Assembly (NCBI GenBank): GCA_003988855.1 | Contig: QYAI01000062.1 | Location: forward strand, 62,001-126,000 | Source of the DNA: Arachnopeziza araneosa | Lineage: Eukaryota > Ascomycota > Leotiomycetes > Helotiales > Arachnopezizaceae | Reading direction: 5' to 3' | Length of the DNA stretch: 64,000 nucleotides | In this document: in pieces, positions 11,666 to 22,620 of the stretch | How the letters are laid out: every line of letters starts with the position of its first letter | Position numbering within the stretch: position 1 is the first letter of the stretch | Program-made: the position numbers and the translations under genes | The notes under the pieces: generated by a model | Seen by the model: only the letters and a program-made list of their open reading frames with translations | The model's database searches: none | Told to the model about the DNA's origin: nothing

Positions 11666-12873
11666 TCTCAGAAGAATTCACTTGAAAAGATTGATATGAT
11701 GCTAAGTGAAGCTATCGAAAAGGTGAGGGATAGTAAGAGAGCAAAAACCCTAGAATGAATGGAAACACTTCCTCTGCAGAATGGGACTTTCTTGAATAAG
11801 TGTGTTTCCATCTTTGGAACGTAGCTACCTGAGCCAGCTCATTTGTGGCTTTATGCCAAGTCCGACTTTGTTATTCTGGCCAGCCGAATTTTGCTGATAC
11901 GGGCAGCCTCCCTTGAGGCTGCAGGTTGTGAGATGGGATATCGGACATGACATGTCGAGGATGGCGCCAAAGGAGTGTGGACTGGCAAGGCTTCAAAGAA
12001 CGCCACTGTAATCACATGGCAGCCAGAGTATACTGTAATATCAGATTGCCATATGGCTCAGAGGTAGGCTGCGCTTCCAGGCGTTGAAATCTGTGCTAAT
12101 CATGAGAATCAAGTTTTTTTTAAGGGTCCTTCCCATGCTGTAAGTTTGATACTCCCTGTATTGACTCTTTCGGTGAACGAGTCAGCTGCCTATTGATGGA
12201 GGTTTGCGCAAAAAGACTGAGGAATCAAGGGCCTCAGGCCCTTGGCACGCTATTATGCCCCTAATTGCATGTCTACACCACTTGACTTGCAGACTTCGCC
12301 CTCACCACTAATACGCCAAACACGCCGGAGACGCTGTTGGATCAATAAGTCTAGAGCCTGAAGGCGTAGGAGTAACTTCATTATAGGCTTTGTTTTAGCA
12401 GTAGAGGGCAGTGAAAGGCAAAAGCCGACTTGGCGTCCGAAAACATCCAAGTCCATGCTTTTCTTGATCCGATAAGCTGCTTTATCTCAGCGTTGGAGAT
12501 CAGCCTCCGCCGACAACATGCATTCGATTTTCGCATTGCAAGGTTCTGATCGCTGCGCCCCCAAATTACAGTTGAGATAATTGGCAGAATCCTCTTTTGA
12601 GAAGCCCAAATCTGAACCACTGCACCTTTAGGATGAACGTCTATTGAGGGGACGGGCCCGCGGGACGAGTAGGGCGCTACCTTTCTGTCCCGCCATCAGA
12701 ACGTCCCTCCGCCGCAATGTACAGATTCCCAATTCGGCTACTGTGATATGTCTTTGGATCGAGGTCAGAGGACACTTCGACAGCATCGTGTTGGGCATTA
12801 AACTATCAGTCCTACATCTAGAGCACTTGATGAATCTAGAGAAAAAGGGTCTCTGGTCCCATTCTCATCCGGA
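11666..12873. other. Intergenic region, nothing recognised
   Basis: About 1.2 kb between the permease start and the next plus-strand gene, so it should hold both promoters. The small open frames carry no known motif. I see no repeat or RNA gene. Confidence 0.5.
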
Positions 12874-15521
12874 ATGATTCTTATTGATCCAGAAGATGCA
12901 CTGTACGGTCTTGCTTCTGCGCAACATCTCTACAACATAGGTTTCAGAAGAGCCCCAAACTCAAGTGAGTCTTTGACACGGATTCACGTAGACAAGAGTG
13001 AGATAGCTGACTTGTAAAGATCCAAATTATAATTATTTCGGGGAAGATATCCGGATCTTCTCGGTTAACCTTGATATTCTTTGTAGCATTATTCGGAAAA
13101 CCGATTTTCGAGATGGGACGGCCCCAGCTTCAGCACAATTTTCTCATCGCACTGGAAACGAGCCACAGCCAGAGCCAATATTAGGCAATCTCAATGCGAC
13201 CTTGACTGATTGTGAGCGCTTGCTGAACGATCAGAGGTATTTCCGCAAGCATGAAGGTTGTGTTACCGAAATATACTGGTATTATCAAATAGATCCCGAG
13301 GTCGATAAACTTAGACGACGAATCAATACTCATAATACCAAGGTACTTCACTCGTTAATGCCTTAGATATGAAGCCAAGAAACAAAATAACAAGTACTAG
13401 CTAGTAATTTGTCTCAAGATTCTAGATCCGTCAGTTCCCAGTCAATTTCAACGAGTCCTGCCGCTGAACTTGATAGATACATTCTAGAAAACAATTTCTT
13501 TCAAGTCATTGATCCGTTTGTGGTTGTTCACACAAATGTTGAACAGTTAAGCCGACAAGTTCGTGGCTATGAAGATGGCAAAGACTGCTTTCAAGAACAG
13601 ATCACACGGATTGTCATTCCCACACAACTCCAGGATGAGTTCACAATCATCACTCGTCGAGAGTATCCAACTTTGACATCCATTCCATTGGTTGGAGGTA
13701 TCGATGCGGCTTTGTACTGTTTCGCAAAGTTGAGCAACGCTCCAGACCAATCAGCGCACAGTCAGATACATCTGTTAATGGTCGTTGTCAACATCATGAA
13801 AACTCTCTGGGTAGTTCGAACGCTCCAAACCACGCCTCAATATCATACCACTGCAACATGTCAACCTATGAACCAGTTTGAACGGCACATGACTCTTTGT
13901 GGCTTGACTATTGAACGTTTTTTTGGACGGATTGAGGAGGCAAGTCCTACTTTCTTAAGATAAATCATCTAATTTGATAAACAGGAGATATATCATGTAT
14001 TAAAGCCTCTTTTTGGGAAGGATCTCCTTCTTCCTCCAACGCCAGACTTGCTTGAAATTCTTGAGAAGGATAAACAAATCTGGCCCCAGGATGTGCGCCC
14101 CAGTATTGAAACTAAGACTACCCCTCCATCTGAGCATACGGAGCTAGGTATCAAAGTCTTAACAGCGTAAGTGTTCAACATCTCACCTTTCATTGAAGCC
14201 AATGCTGATTGCTCCAAGTCACCTGAGAAGTTCTGAGCCGGGGTATATTCAGTCAATGCAAATATATAATCAAACAGACAAACGATTTAATATGCTGATC
14301 GTCAAAGCCAACGCTTTAGAAGGAAGAGAGAGAGAGACTGTGTATGTAGCACCTTTGGCTTGATATATCACTGATCAGATTCAGTGACGGTTATAATCTC
14401 GAGAAAGTCCAACTCGTACCTTCATATGCATTGAGGACATGGACATCTCCTCCATTAGACCCCCAAGCTCTTCTCTTCAGAGTGGACAGAACATCTCCAA
14501 TCAATCGCGAACTTTCTTTCCAGCAGCCGAGAGGTATGATCTCATCATCGAAGTTCGATGTCAGAGACTCACACCAATCTAGATATGTTCGAGTTTCAGC
14601 AGAGTATCACTGGATACAAAGTTATCCACGACGAGTGAGTTGAACGTGCTACTAAGTATTTTAAGCTGACGTATTGAAGAAACCGTGTATTAGCTACATC
14701 TCAAGAATCAAAAGTCTTCGGAGGATCACGCCGTCAAGATTTGTGTAGGTTGCAACTCTGGACTGCTGCGCCATCCAAAACCACACCTTCCAACATGAAA
14801 CCACCTGATTCACCATACCTCTCAACCCAAAGTATGGATTCTCGCATTTCATCGTCGAATTCATTCATCAGTAACTCTACCGTAGGCTTTCAAAATGGAC
14901 GCAAAGCAACTCCATCGATATTCTCAACTTCCTCGGGGCCATCTTCAAGAAGCTCTATTATGGCAGAGTTTTCGTTGCCGGGAAAAAATACTGAAGGGAG
15001 TACATATACTGCTCCCACTTTACCATGCTTAGTGCTTTTCTCGCACAAGGTTCCAGATTTGGGAACTGATACGACGTTAAGATCTTTTCTGGTAATTGAT
15101 AGTGAGTATCATTCAACCTCTGGGAGGTTCAACAATGAGACTGATATAAGCAAGTCAACCCAGAAGTCTTCATCGATGAAGACCTCAGCGAGAACTCTCA
15201 ATCCAGAAATCCTTTATACAAGTGCGTCATTGAACGAAAGAAAGGTTTCTTACCAGCGCGAAGGTCACCAGAGACCAGTGATCCTAGTCTATGGGATATC
15301 GCCGTTGCCGGTCTTCACAAACGGCAAACGGGGACGACGGAGGTGAAGAAATTAAAACATGTCATCATTCAATTTGATGGGCAAGAGAGTGAGTTGTATC
15401 GAATTTGGCCAAGAGGTAAACTAACGAAGGCGAAGATCTGGTGCAGTTCATGGCAAAGTTTAAGCAAGCAAAGGATTTGGCGCGGTTGAGGCTTGCTAAA
15501 TTCATGGGGGCCACTAAGTAA
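12874..15521 (+). CDS. Protein of unknown function, ten exons
   Basis: I do not recognise a named domain. Ten exons join in frame into about 737 residues: 12874-12964, 13020-13353, 13405-13939, 13985-14166, 14219-14341, 14385-14533, 14583-14634, 14680-15101, 15155-15388 and 15430-15521. Landmarks are an N-terminal helical region (LNATLTDCERLLNDQRYFRK), a central VQLVPSYALRTW block, a FEFQQSITGYKV segment, a serine-rich linker around residues 500-560, and a C-terminal NPEVFIDEDLSE block. Layout and style recall an expanded family of uncharacterised Leotiomycete proteins; this is from memory and unverified. The third intron (13940-13984) starts with GCAAGT, a GC-AG intron. The second donor (GTTAAT at 13354) and the sixth exon acceptor (14379 or 14385 both stay in frame) are the weakest joins. 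With every phase matching and no stop, the gene appears functional. Confidence 0.68.
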
Positions 15522-15799
15522 TGTACTTGGGTTTTCTTGGAGTGGGACTTGAGGGTTATTTAATAAAAGTTTCTACTTGATTGTATTTGAAAGCGAGGAA
15601 ATACCTGAGTAAAGTTCATGAGGCAAAATATCTGCTTGCAGAGTGTGGCTGAGCCACGTGGTTCAACACAAGCCCGGAATGAGATTTCAGCTGGAATCAG
15701 AGTGAAGAAACCAGCAAAACTTGTAGTCAACCACTTATGTCGAGAAGAATCTTAAGCATAATATTATCAGGACAAGAAAATTGTGAGTTTATGAACAAC

Positions 15800-16951
15800 C
15801 CAATAAGATTACTCCCACCATGTTCTGGATCGATGCTTTGTGCATTAATCAGAACGATACTACAGAACACAGTAATCAAGTATTAAGGATGACTGAGATC
15901 TATCGTCGTACAAAGGAAGTGACTGTGTGGCTTGGACCATGCTCTCCATTCATGAGAATCGCGCTGCGCAAATTGGTCGGGTTGCAACAGATCATTGTAT
16001 CCGTGCTGTCAGCCAAGACCCAAAGACAACTGGTCTTGAACTGATCAGTGGATTTCCGATGCGTCACGTTCACCGAGTTTTAAGTTTTAAGAAGGCTTGC
16101 CAGCTAGACGGTCGTCTGTTGAATGTTATCTCCTTGGGCCGGCGAAGTCAAGCGACAGATTTCTGATTCCAGACTATCATATGGGAATCTATATGCAAGT
16201 GGCAATGTGGACAATCCTTAACTACAATAACCTTGATATTTTTGCTCATTGTTTGCCGTATCAGGAAGATCTCCCTTCTTGGGTTCCGGACCGGTCTCTG
16301 CCTATTGTGTCTACTGGGATTTCCAAATTTATTCAATCGAGCCAGTAGACAAACTCTTACCATGCCAGCAGCAATACTCCATTCTTTGAATCTCACCAAG
16401 ACATGAAGCTATCTACTCAAACAACGAATCAATATCTCCCAGCCAGAGAAATCAAAATAGGTCAAATCAAGCAGTTAACACCTTACTCCGATAATGATAA
16501 TACGATTGGGAGGGAAATTCAAAAGACATAGATGCAGCTTGAAAAGAATAATATTTATGCCTGGACTGGAGAGTCTTTAGATATCGCATTCCGACGAACG
16601 ATTGTGGGGGACGTTTCTCCAAAGACACACTCGCGAGGCTACGCATATGATTTGGATTGGACCAAAAATGGCACTTATTTAACGCCTGATATTAGCGCAC
16701 TCAGCTTTGTCCAACTGAAATTCCTTGCATACATAGAGAACGCTTTGATAGGAATAGTGCCAGCTTACACGGAGATGGGCAATTCTGTATTTGTCCTCTT
16801 TGGTGGATCGACAGTCTACATCCCACGCAATATCGGAGAGAATATCTACTCTCTAACAGGAGAAGCGTATTTCCACGGCATGATGGATGGCAAAGCCTTG
16901 GAAATGGAAAAGCGAGGTGAATTTAAAATTGAAAATATTCTGATTAAATAA
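15800..16951 (+). pseudogene. Truncated and frameshifted HET-domain gene
   Basis: HET-domain proteins mediate heterokaryon incompatibility and programmed cell death in fungi. The core motif FWIDALCINQNDTTEHSNQV followed by IYRRTKEVTVWLGPCS is plain at 15823-15950, but the preceding N-terminal block (normally ending in a SYTWG-like motif) is absent, so the gene is cut at about 15800. Downstream fragments lie in different frames: a YQEDLPSWVPDRSLP piece at about 16258-16305, and a C-terminal piece (16532-16951) ending in IYSLTGEAYFHGMMDGKALE, the typical HET tail. Several stops and frame changes separate them, and no set of introns I tried repairs the gap between about 15955 and 16190. Call: relic, not expressed as a full protein. 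Confidence 0.75.
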
Positions 16952-17004
16952 AAGGTACTTCGTACTGAGAGAGTAAGTGAATACTTTCTCCTTATTACTG
17001 AGAG

Positions 17005-17531
17005 AACGACATTTTGGTCAGCCACAAAATGTTCATCAATGAACTGAGGTGACCAGCAATAGGATATAACTACATAGTCCGCCAGGTTGCGGTATTGTCC
17101 ACGATCCGTGATGGTGTAAGTCACATCAGTTGGAATGACGCTTGATTCGAGCTGAGGTTTATGGATAAATCGAAGATTCACTAATGTCTCTGCGGAATTG
17201 GGTGTCCTCACATAAGCAGCTATATACCTGAGCGTGCCGGAGCGAGGAAATTCTTCTGTTCCAAGAATATCTTCGAATGTGAAGTCGTTGTCTCGCTGTA
17301 CGTTTGTTACAATTACGGTCGTGGCTAGCTAAAGTGCCAGCAACTCGGTTCTGCTTCACGGCTCTGGTGATGCGTTGGAGAGATCGACTCCTTTTGAATA
17401 AAGGAGTCAGGATTTGAAAGTGAGGTATCTATCTCGCAAGGCTGAGGGAGTTCCTGAATGTGACTGAATGAGGACGACAACGACATTTTCAAACTTGATA
17501 TGTTGACCAACGGGGTTGTAGCTCCTTTCAT
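17005..17531 (-). pseudogene. 5-prime fragment of a HET-like gene, opposite strand
   Basis: Reading the minus strand, a frame from about 17330 to 17005 gives VTNVQRDNDFTFEDILG, then RSGTLRYIAAYVRTP, and finishes with DYVVISYCWSPQFIDEHF. The ISYCW motif resembles the start of the HET domain, where SYCWG is common. An upstream exon beginning with the ATG at 17531 (or the next in-frame ATG) is possible, but the only splice acceptor I see (CTTTAG near 17332) leaves an intron of about 31 bases, too short. Reading is lost at about 17005, before the catalytic-like core of the domain. The fragment converges on the relic at 15800-16951. Identity is moderately supported; it could also be an N-terminal portion of a related, non-HET family. 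Confidence 0.45.
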
Positions 17532-18274
17532 GTAATTTAAATTAGGGGTTTAATAGACGCTACGCCTAACGAATATATTTCTTGATGGCTGAGCAGAATT
17601 GAGAAGAGGTGAGGCATGCTGAGTTAAGGCGAAGCTGTCAAAATAAAGCGTTGAGATGGCTTGAGTAATATGAGATGCTCTGGCACAAATGTAAAGATAG
17701 ATGAAGATTGGCAAGAATACACGTATAGCATCAACTACAGATTCCCAATATCCAGAACCACATCAGTTGGATAAAAACTACAATCATCATTTCCTTGATA
17801 GGTAGCAGTCATATTCCCAGACAACATATCATCTCTGCGCATCCCTCAACGCGCGACGCGTCCTTGGTACATGGGATTAAATAAGGCTCGGGTATTCCAC
17901 GCCAAGAACCTTGTCCTAGGGGTTAACGCCCCTCCTACAAGCCATCCTTATCCAGCAGCTAACCCTACCAACTCGACGGTAGAGGTAGAATACTAGGGGC
18001 CTAAGAAGGTCCCGCAAAGCAAAAAGCCCGTGAGGCGTTTTCTTATCTCCTTCACCGGGGTTTTCTTTTAGTCTTTTTGATTTTTTAGTTCTGTTGTCTT
18101 TTTTTCTTTTCAAGCGTGGGTTTTGAGGAATATTTTTTTTTGGCTGGTGTTTTGTTTTTGTTTACATCAAGCTGAGGCCGAGACACGTGACCGCAAATGA
18201 AGCCAAAGAATGGGTACAGCTCAGAGCTGGAAAAATTTGGAGTATATCTATCCCAATAAACTCTGACTATACAC
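17532..18274. other. Intergenic region with a GC-rich patch
   Basis: No gene. Around 17910-18060 there is a more GC-rich patch with short inverted words (GGGGTTAACGCCCC near 17920) beside T-rich tracts (18070-18160). It contains the 3-prime region of the downstream flavoprotein. I could not assign it to a known element. Confidence 0.4.
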
Positions 18275-19972
18275 TTATGCCTCGGTAAGACCAAGCAATT
18301 CATCCCAGTACTTGGTAACAAAGACATTCTTAGGATCGAACTGAGCCCGCAACGTCTTCCATTCCTTGAACTTGGGGTATGCCGCCTGAACAAACTCTGG
18401 TCCGATGACCTGCTCACCGTATGTCTTACCAACAGCAGGCCAGTGCTTGCCCCAATGCAACCGGGCACTCTGGAAGGGAAGCAACGCCTCCCAGAACTTC
18501 TCAAAGTAGCCTTCCAGATCGCCAATGACATTGTGATCCCACCAGTATGGGTCAATACGGATCACGTCACGTCCATAAGACATGCTCATCCAGAATGGCG
18601 ATTGTTTTCCTGGGTAGACCTCTACGCCAAAGTTTCCTGCCGCTGCCGAGTCGTTCTGGAACAGGGTGGTGAGGGTGTCAAACACCTTCTGAGAATCTTC
18701 AATGTCGATCCAGATCTCGGTGAATTGAACGCGAGTCAAAGTATTCAGGAGGGCCTGGTCGTGGTTTGGCAGAACCTTGAACCACTGATCGCAGAAGTTC
18801 TGACCGGAGCCCATCTGTTGGATCAAATCGAAGATGACGGCGGCCAGCTGCGGCGCGTTGTCGTAGGTCAGTAGAGCGGTGGCCAAGAAGGTTGCAGCCC
18901 GGCCGTAGTTCATGTTCTGACTATCCAATGGGTGTTGATAGGCAACCACTGGATTTTCCGAGTTCTCTGCGACTTGATTTCCTGTGAACTGCAAGACACT
19001 GTCGACTTTCTCGGCAGCGAACCACACGTTATGAACATAATTGTTCTGCTTGACCGCAGCAAGGAAGTCGGCACCACTGGCAAGGGTTGAGTTTGAGCGG
19101 GAAAGGGTTTGTTCTGTTCCCTTTACAAGATACTTTTTGCCGACGGTGAGAGTGATGTGAGTGAAGACACCAAACAATCCCATCGAAACCGCGGCGGCAT
19201 TGAACTCATCCGGATTGGTAACTTTGTTCAGCGTGCGAATCTGACCTTCGCCATCAACAAGCTCGATAGCCAGAATCGAATCAGCGCAGCCAAAATCAAT
19301 GGATCCTCCTGCAGTGCTGGTGCTCATGTAACCGCCCAATGTCTGATGTGACATGCCGCCAAGGATAGGGAGAGCATAACCCCTAGCGTTCAGGGTTCGA
19401 GTCAAAGAGTTGCCCTCGTTTGACTTGGAGTCAGATGGGTCGACTCCCAGGTTGCAGCCAGCGCCCACTCTCAATGTGGCTGTTTGATTCAGGGTGTCTT
19501 CTCCAAGCCACTCAATGGATCTGAGCTCTCCTTCTAGCTTGATTCGAACTGCTTTGTCGCTCTTGGGAGCAAAGACAGCTTCAAAGGGAGAATGTTGGGC
19601 TCCTGCGGTACGGAGAGTCGAGCCATTGGCTAGACACTCTTTCACCTTGGTCTGGACTTCCTCGACAGTGTTGCAAAAGACAAGGTCTTTGTAGTCAGCT
19701 TGCCATTGTGTCGAAAGAGTGGTCTTTTGACCAGTGATCCAAATTTGCAAGAACTTTAGCAACTCGGCAAGTTTCTCATTCTCAAGCGTCTTGAACGAGC
19801 CATCTGAAATTTGATCAACGAGGAGTGTGAGAATACTCTCCCAGCTCAAGGTTTGGTTGGCGGATGCCGAAGCTAGGGCAATCTTTTGCAAGGTCTCAGA
19901 GAGTTGGTCAATCGGCAGGGTTTGGTGGAGAGTTCCCTGCGGAATAATAACGGGATGGGCAATCTCAGCCAT
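18275..19972 (-). CDS. FAD-linked oxidoreductase, sugar-1,4-lactone oxidase type
   Basis: An intronless gene of 565 residues. It belongs to the PCMH/VAO flavoproteins with a D-arabinono-1,4-lactone oxidase-like C-terminus. The FAD-binding domain starts near residue 95 (DLVFCNTVEEVQTKVKECL) and includes RTAGAQHSPF, where the histidine is the usual covalent FAD anchor position. It continues with GGMSHQTLGGYMSTSTAGG. The C-terminal domain ends in LHWGKHWPAVG, matching the HWxK motif of aldonolactone oxidases. About 90 residues precede the FAD domain, longer than in classical ALO enzymes, and there is no membrane anchor, so this is probably a soluble paralogue rather than the mitochondrial erythroascorbate enzyme. 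Its exact substrate is unknown. A short-chain dehydrogenase lies upstream on the same strand. Confidence 0.82.
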   Translation of the reverse strand: MAEIAHPVIIPQGTLHQTLPIDQLSETLQKIALASASANQTLSWESILTLLVDQISDGSFKTLENEKLAELLKFLQIWITGQKTTLSTQWQADYKDLVFCNTVEEVQTKVKECLANGSTLRTAGAQHSPFEAVFAPKSDKAVRIKLEGELRSIEWLGEDTLNQTATLRVGAGCNLGVDPSDSKSNEGNSLTRTLNARGYALPILGGMSHQTLGGYMSTSTAGGSIDFGCADSILAIELVDGEGQIRTLNKVTNPDEFNAAAVSMGLFGVFTHITLTVGKKYLVKGTEQTLSRSNSTLASGADFLAAVKQNNYVHNVWFAAEKVDSVLQFTGNQVAENSENPVVAYQHPLDSQNMNYGRAATFLATALLTYDNAPQLAAVIFDLIQQMGSGQNFCDQWFKVLPNHDQALLNTLTRVQFTEIWIDIEDSQKVFDTLTTLFQNDSAAAGNFGVEVYPGKQSPFWMSMSYGRDVIRIDPYWWDHNVIGDLEGYFEKFWEALLPFQSARLHWGKHWPAVGKTYGEQVIGPEFVQAAYPKFKEWKTLRAQFDPKNVFVTKYWDELLGLTEA

Positions 19973-20949
19973 GGTTGCTACTGATGATCACGTTTGTTGT
20001 TGATGAGAGTCCGATGTGAAGTTTCAATGAAAGAAATTTGACCCAGGACGTGAGGCAAAGGAGAGCTAAAACTCGACTCCAAGAGTAACAAGATGTGTGT
20101 TTTGTGGTGGAAAAGACGCTCAATTTATAGAAGTCAGAGCCATTGAAAGGTGGGAAGTCTCAAAGCAACTCCCTCTAGATTGGGGGACTTCCGGCTGCGG
20201 AGAGATAAACCGAAAGGAAACAATTGGCCCAATTTCGAACCTAATGCCCCAATACTGCATTTGAGCACAATGTTGAGACATCATCGAATGATTGTATTCT
20301 GAGACGCTTTCCTGGTAGGGGTGGTTGAAGACGTGTCGTGACTAGCGACATGTGATTAATTGGGCTATGTTTTAGACATACCTGCAACTCCACAGAAGTA
20401 TATAAAATCGGCTTGCCGAGAACGTACAAAGCTTACTGAGGGGTTTCTGAAACTGTCTTGGATTTCTCCACCCCTCGCGGATCTCCATGCCGTGCCATCT
20501 GCACCTTTATCGCAACATTCGAGGACACCAATCGTCTCCTCGTCCTCCCGGCTCGCACCCAAGAACATCCAGACTCGATTATTGGGCTAACCTCTTGGCC
20601 GCTTTTGGCTGGGCTGAGCTGGGCTGAGATTTATACTGACCCACTAGGTGAGGTTTCACATGCGGGTGAACGAGAAGATTGGCTTCAGTTCATCCTCCTA
20701 TTGGCCTCAAGAAAGTGAGAACAGAAACTCCGAGCTGGTTGAAAATGACCTCAGCCAAAGACAAGGATTAATTTCCAAACGATCTGAGAGCTGAGAGCTG
20801 AGACGTGAAAGTCAGAACCAGGACCCACTATACTATCAGGCAAGATATGGACGAGTTACCTGCCGTAGTGCCTAATAGTTACATCAAATTTGCTTTCAAT
20901 GCTGTAAACTGAGTCCGAATCAAAACTGAAAAAGCAATTACTTATCTCA
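19973..20949. other. Spacer between flavoprotein gene and dehydrogenase gene
   Basis: About 1 kb; it holds the flavoprotein promoter and the dehydrogenase terminator. A TATATAAAA word at about 20399-20408 on the plus strand lies in front of no supportable gene. Small open frames here have no recognisable content. Confidence 0.45.
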
Positions 20950-22023
20950 CTAAGCCGACCTTTTCAAACTAGCTACAATCTTGGAAGCACCAGCAAAGTT
21001 TAACTCCTCCATTGTTTCTTCCCACAACCTTTCTGTCACGTCCTTGCCATCCGGGGTATAATAGATCTTTGGGTATCTACTCTTGTCAGCACGCTTCGAA
21101 AGGACAAAGATGATAACTTACGCTTTGATGGCCCAATCACTTGTAAAAGCACCGTGGCTCTCCTTACCCAGGACCACCGCATATATATACGTGCTAGCGC
21201 CAACAGCTAATGTCCTGGCGAAGAGAAACTGAATGAATTCAACCGCCTTTTGTATAACCAAGGGAGCTTTGAAAAAGAAGGCCGTGCCTTTAGTCATCCC
21301 TGGATTCGCCATGTTGATCAAGACATCATCGGGGCTGACAAACTCAGCGAGTTTAGCAACGAAGAGCACAAGTAATAGCTTCGATCTGCTGTACCAAGAT
21401 GCCTGGTCGAAGGCCTTGGGATTATCCAGCTGCTGCAAAACTGGTCCTACTGTCTCGATGCCTGCCGAATAGGCCGCATCCGATACCACGATGCTGAGTA
21501 CCGGTGGTTTTTCAGTGCCGGGAATCTTCTTGGTTTTGAGAATAGGGAGGAGTAGGATTGCAAGCAGCGCTGTCGAGAGATAATTTACCTGCAAGGTAAC
21601 CTCGTGCTTCGTGCTGGGCACAACCGTGTACGGCGGGCCCAGGAGTCCGGCGTTCAAGATCGTGATATCAATCCGAGATAAAGTGGCGCATCGGTTGACA
21701 AAGGCACGAATCGAGTCGTATGATTCCATGTCGAGGATCCAGACGGAAATGGTAGCATCTGGGAACGCGGTGCCCAATTCGGCCGCTGCTGCATCGCCTT
21801 TGACTTGTGAGCGGACGCCCATCACCAGGTGAGAGACTCCTAGCTCAAGTAACTGGCGAGATGCTTCAAGTCCTAACCCGACATTGCTCCCCGTGACAAT
21901 GGCAACTTGACCGGTGAGTTGGGTCCCAGTCGGCAAGGGCTTCGGGCTTGTAAACTGGCGGTAAAACCAACCGCGCACGCTTCCCTCCAAAGCAGCCTGA
22001 TTTTCGAGCTCTGTTGTTGACAT
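20950..22023 (-). CDS. Short-chain dehydrogenase/reductase
   Basis: NAD(P)-dependent oxidoreductase of the classical SDR fold, similar in style to retinol-dehydrogenase-like fungal SDRs. Two exons: 21122-22023 and 20950-21076, joined across a 45-base intron (GTAAGT...CTGAC...GTAG), giving 342 residues. Motifs: cofactor site TGSNVGLG near residue 44, ILNAGL (NAG motif) near 127, and the catalytic YSRSK near 218. The second exon adds the conserved-looking tail YPKIYYTPDGKDVTERLWEE, which the uninterrupted frame misses. Codon use is GC-rich compared with the neighbouring HET relics. The substrate is unknown. It is about 1 kb from the lactone-oxidase-type gene on the same strand; joint function would be speculation. 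Confidence 0.85.
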
Positions 22024-22620
22024 GATAACGAATTGTTGCTTGAGAAGACAGAAAAGACTTACGAGTATACATAGACTGCTTAAGGATAAACATGATAGAC
22101 ATGATTGCTAAGTGGGGCACGGAGCCGGCAAGATCAATTGCGCCGTTGATATCTTCCCTTGCTTACCTGCCACACAGCGCACAAGCATGCCAGTGACCGC
22201 TGACATGCTAGCTGTAAGAAAAGTAGATTGGATACAATCGAACGAGATGCGTATTAATAAGTACTGCAGAATATCAACTGCAAAGACTCAGGGTCATAAC
22301 AGATAACTTATGGAATAGTGGCTGCTAACAAAGCAAGTAAACTAAGTTAAGTTACCCCCAAGACTTTCTATGTGAAAAGATGCAAGGTAAATAAGTAAAG
22401 GTAAGTTACATAGCAACATTCTTTTCTTTATATAAGTAAATCGTAACTCCTCTGTTTTTGTTTCTGTTTTTAGTATATCACGACTCACTTCAGCCTCACT
22501 TCCATTGTTCCACACAATCGACGACCAAATCCAGTTTCATCAAACCTTGTTTTTATCAAAATATGAATAAACAATGAGAATTAGTATATTTCTTACATTC
22601 TGTGAATAGTTTAATGTATT
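22024..22620. other. Intergenic region, low complexity
   Basis: About 0.6 kb with a low-complexity patch (22320-22440) built from short GTAA/GTTA words. It contains the promoter of the dehydrogenase. No gene or defined repeat unit. Confidence 0.45.

Noticed and set aside
20395..20600. TATATAAAA followed by a plus-strand frame
   Set aside because: The frames following it show no recognisable protein and no splice continuation, so a TATA-like word alone is not evidence of a gene.
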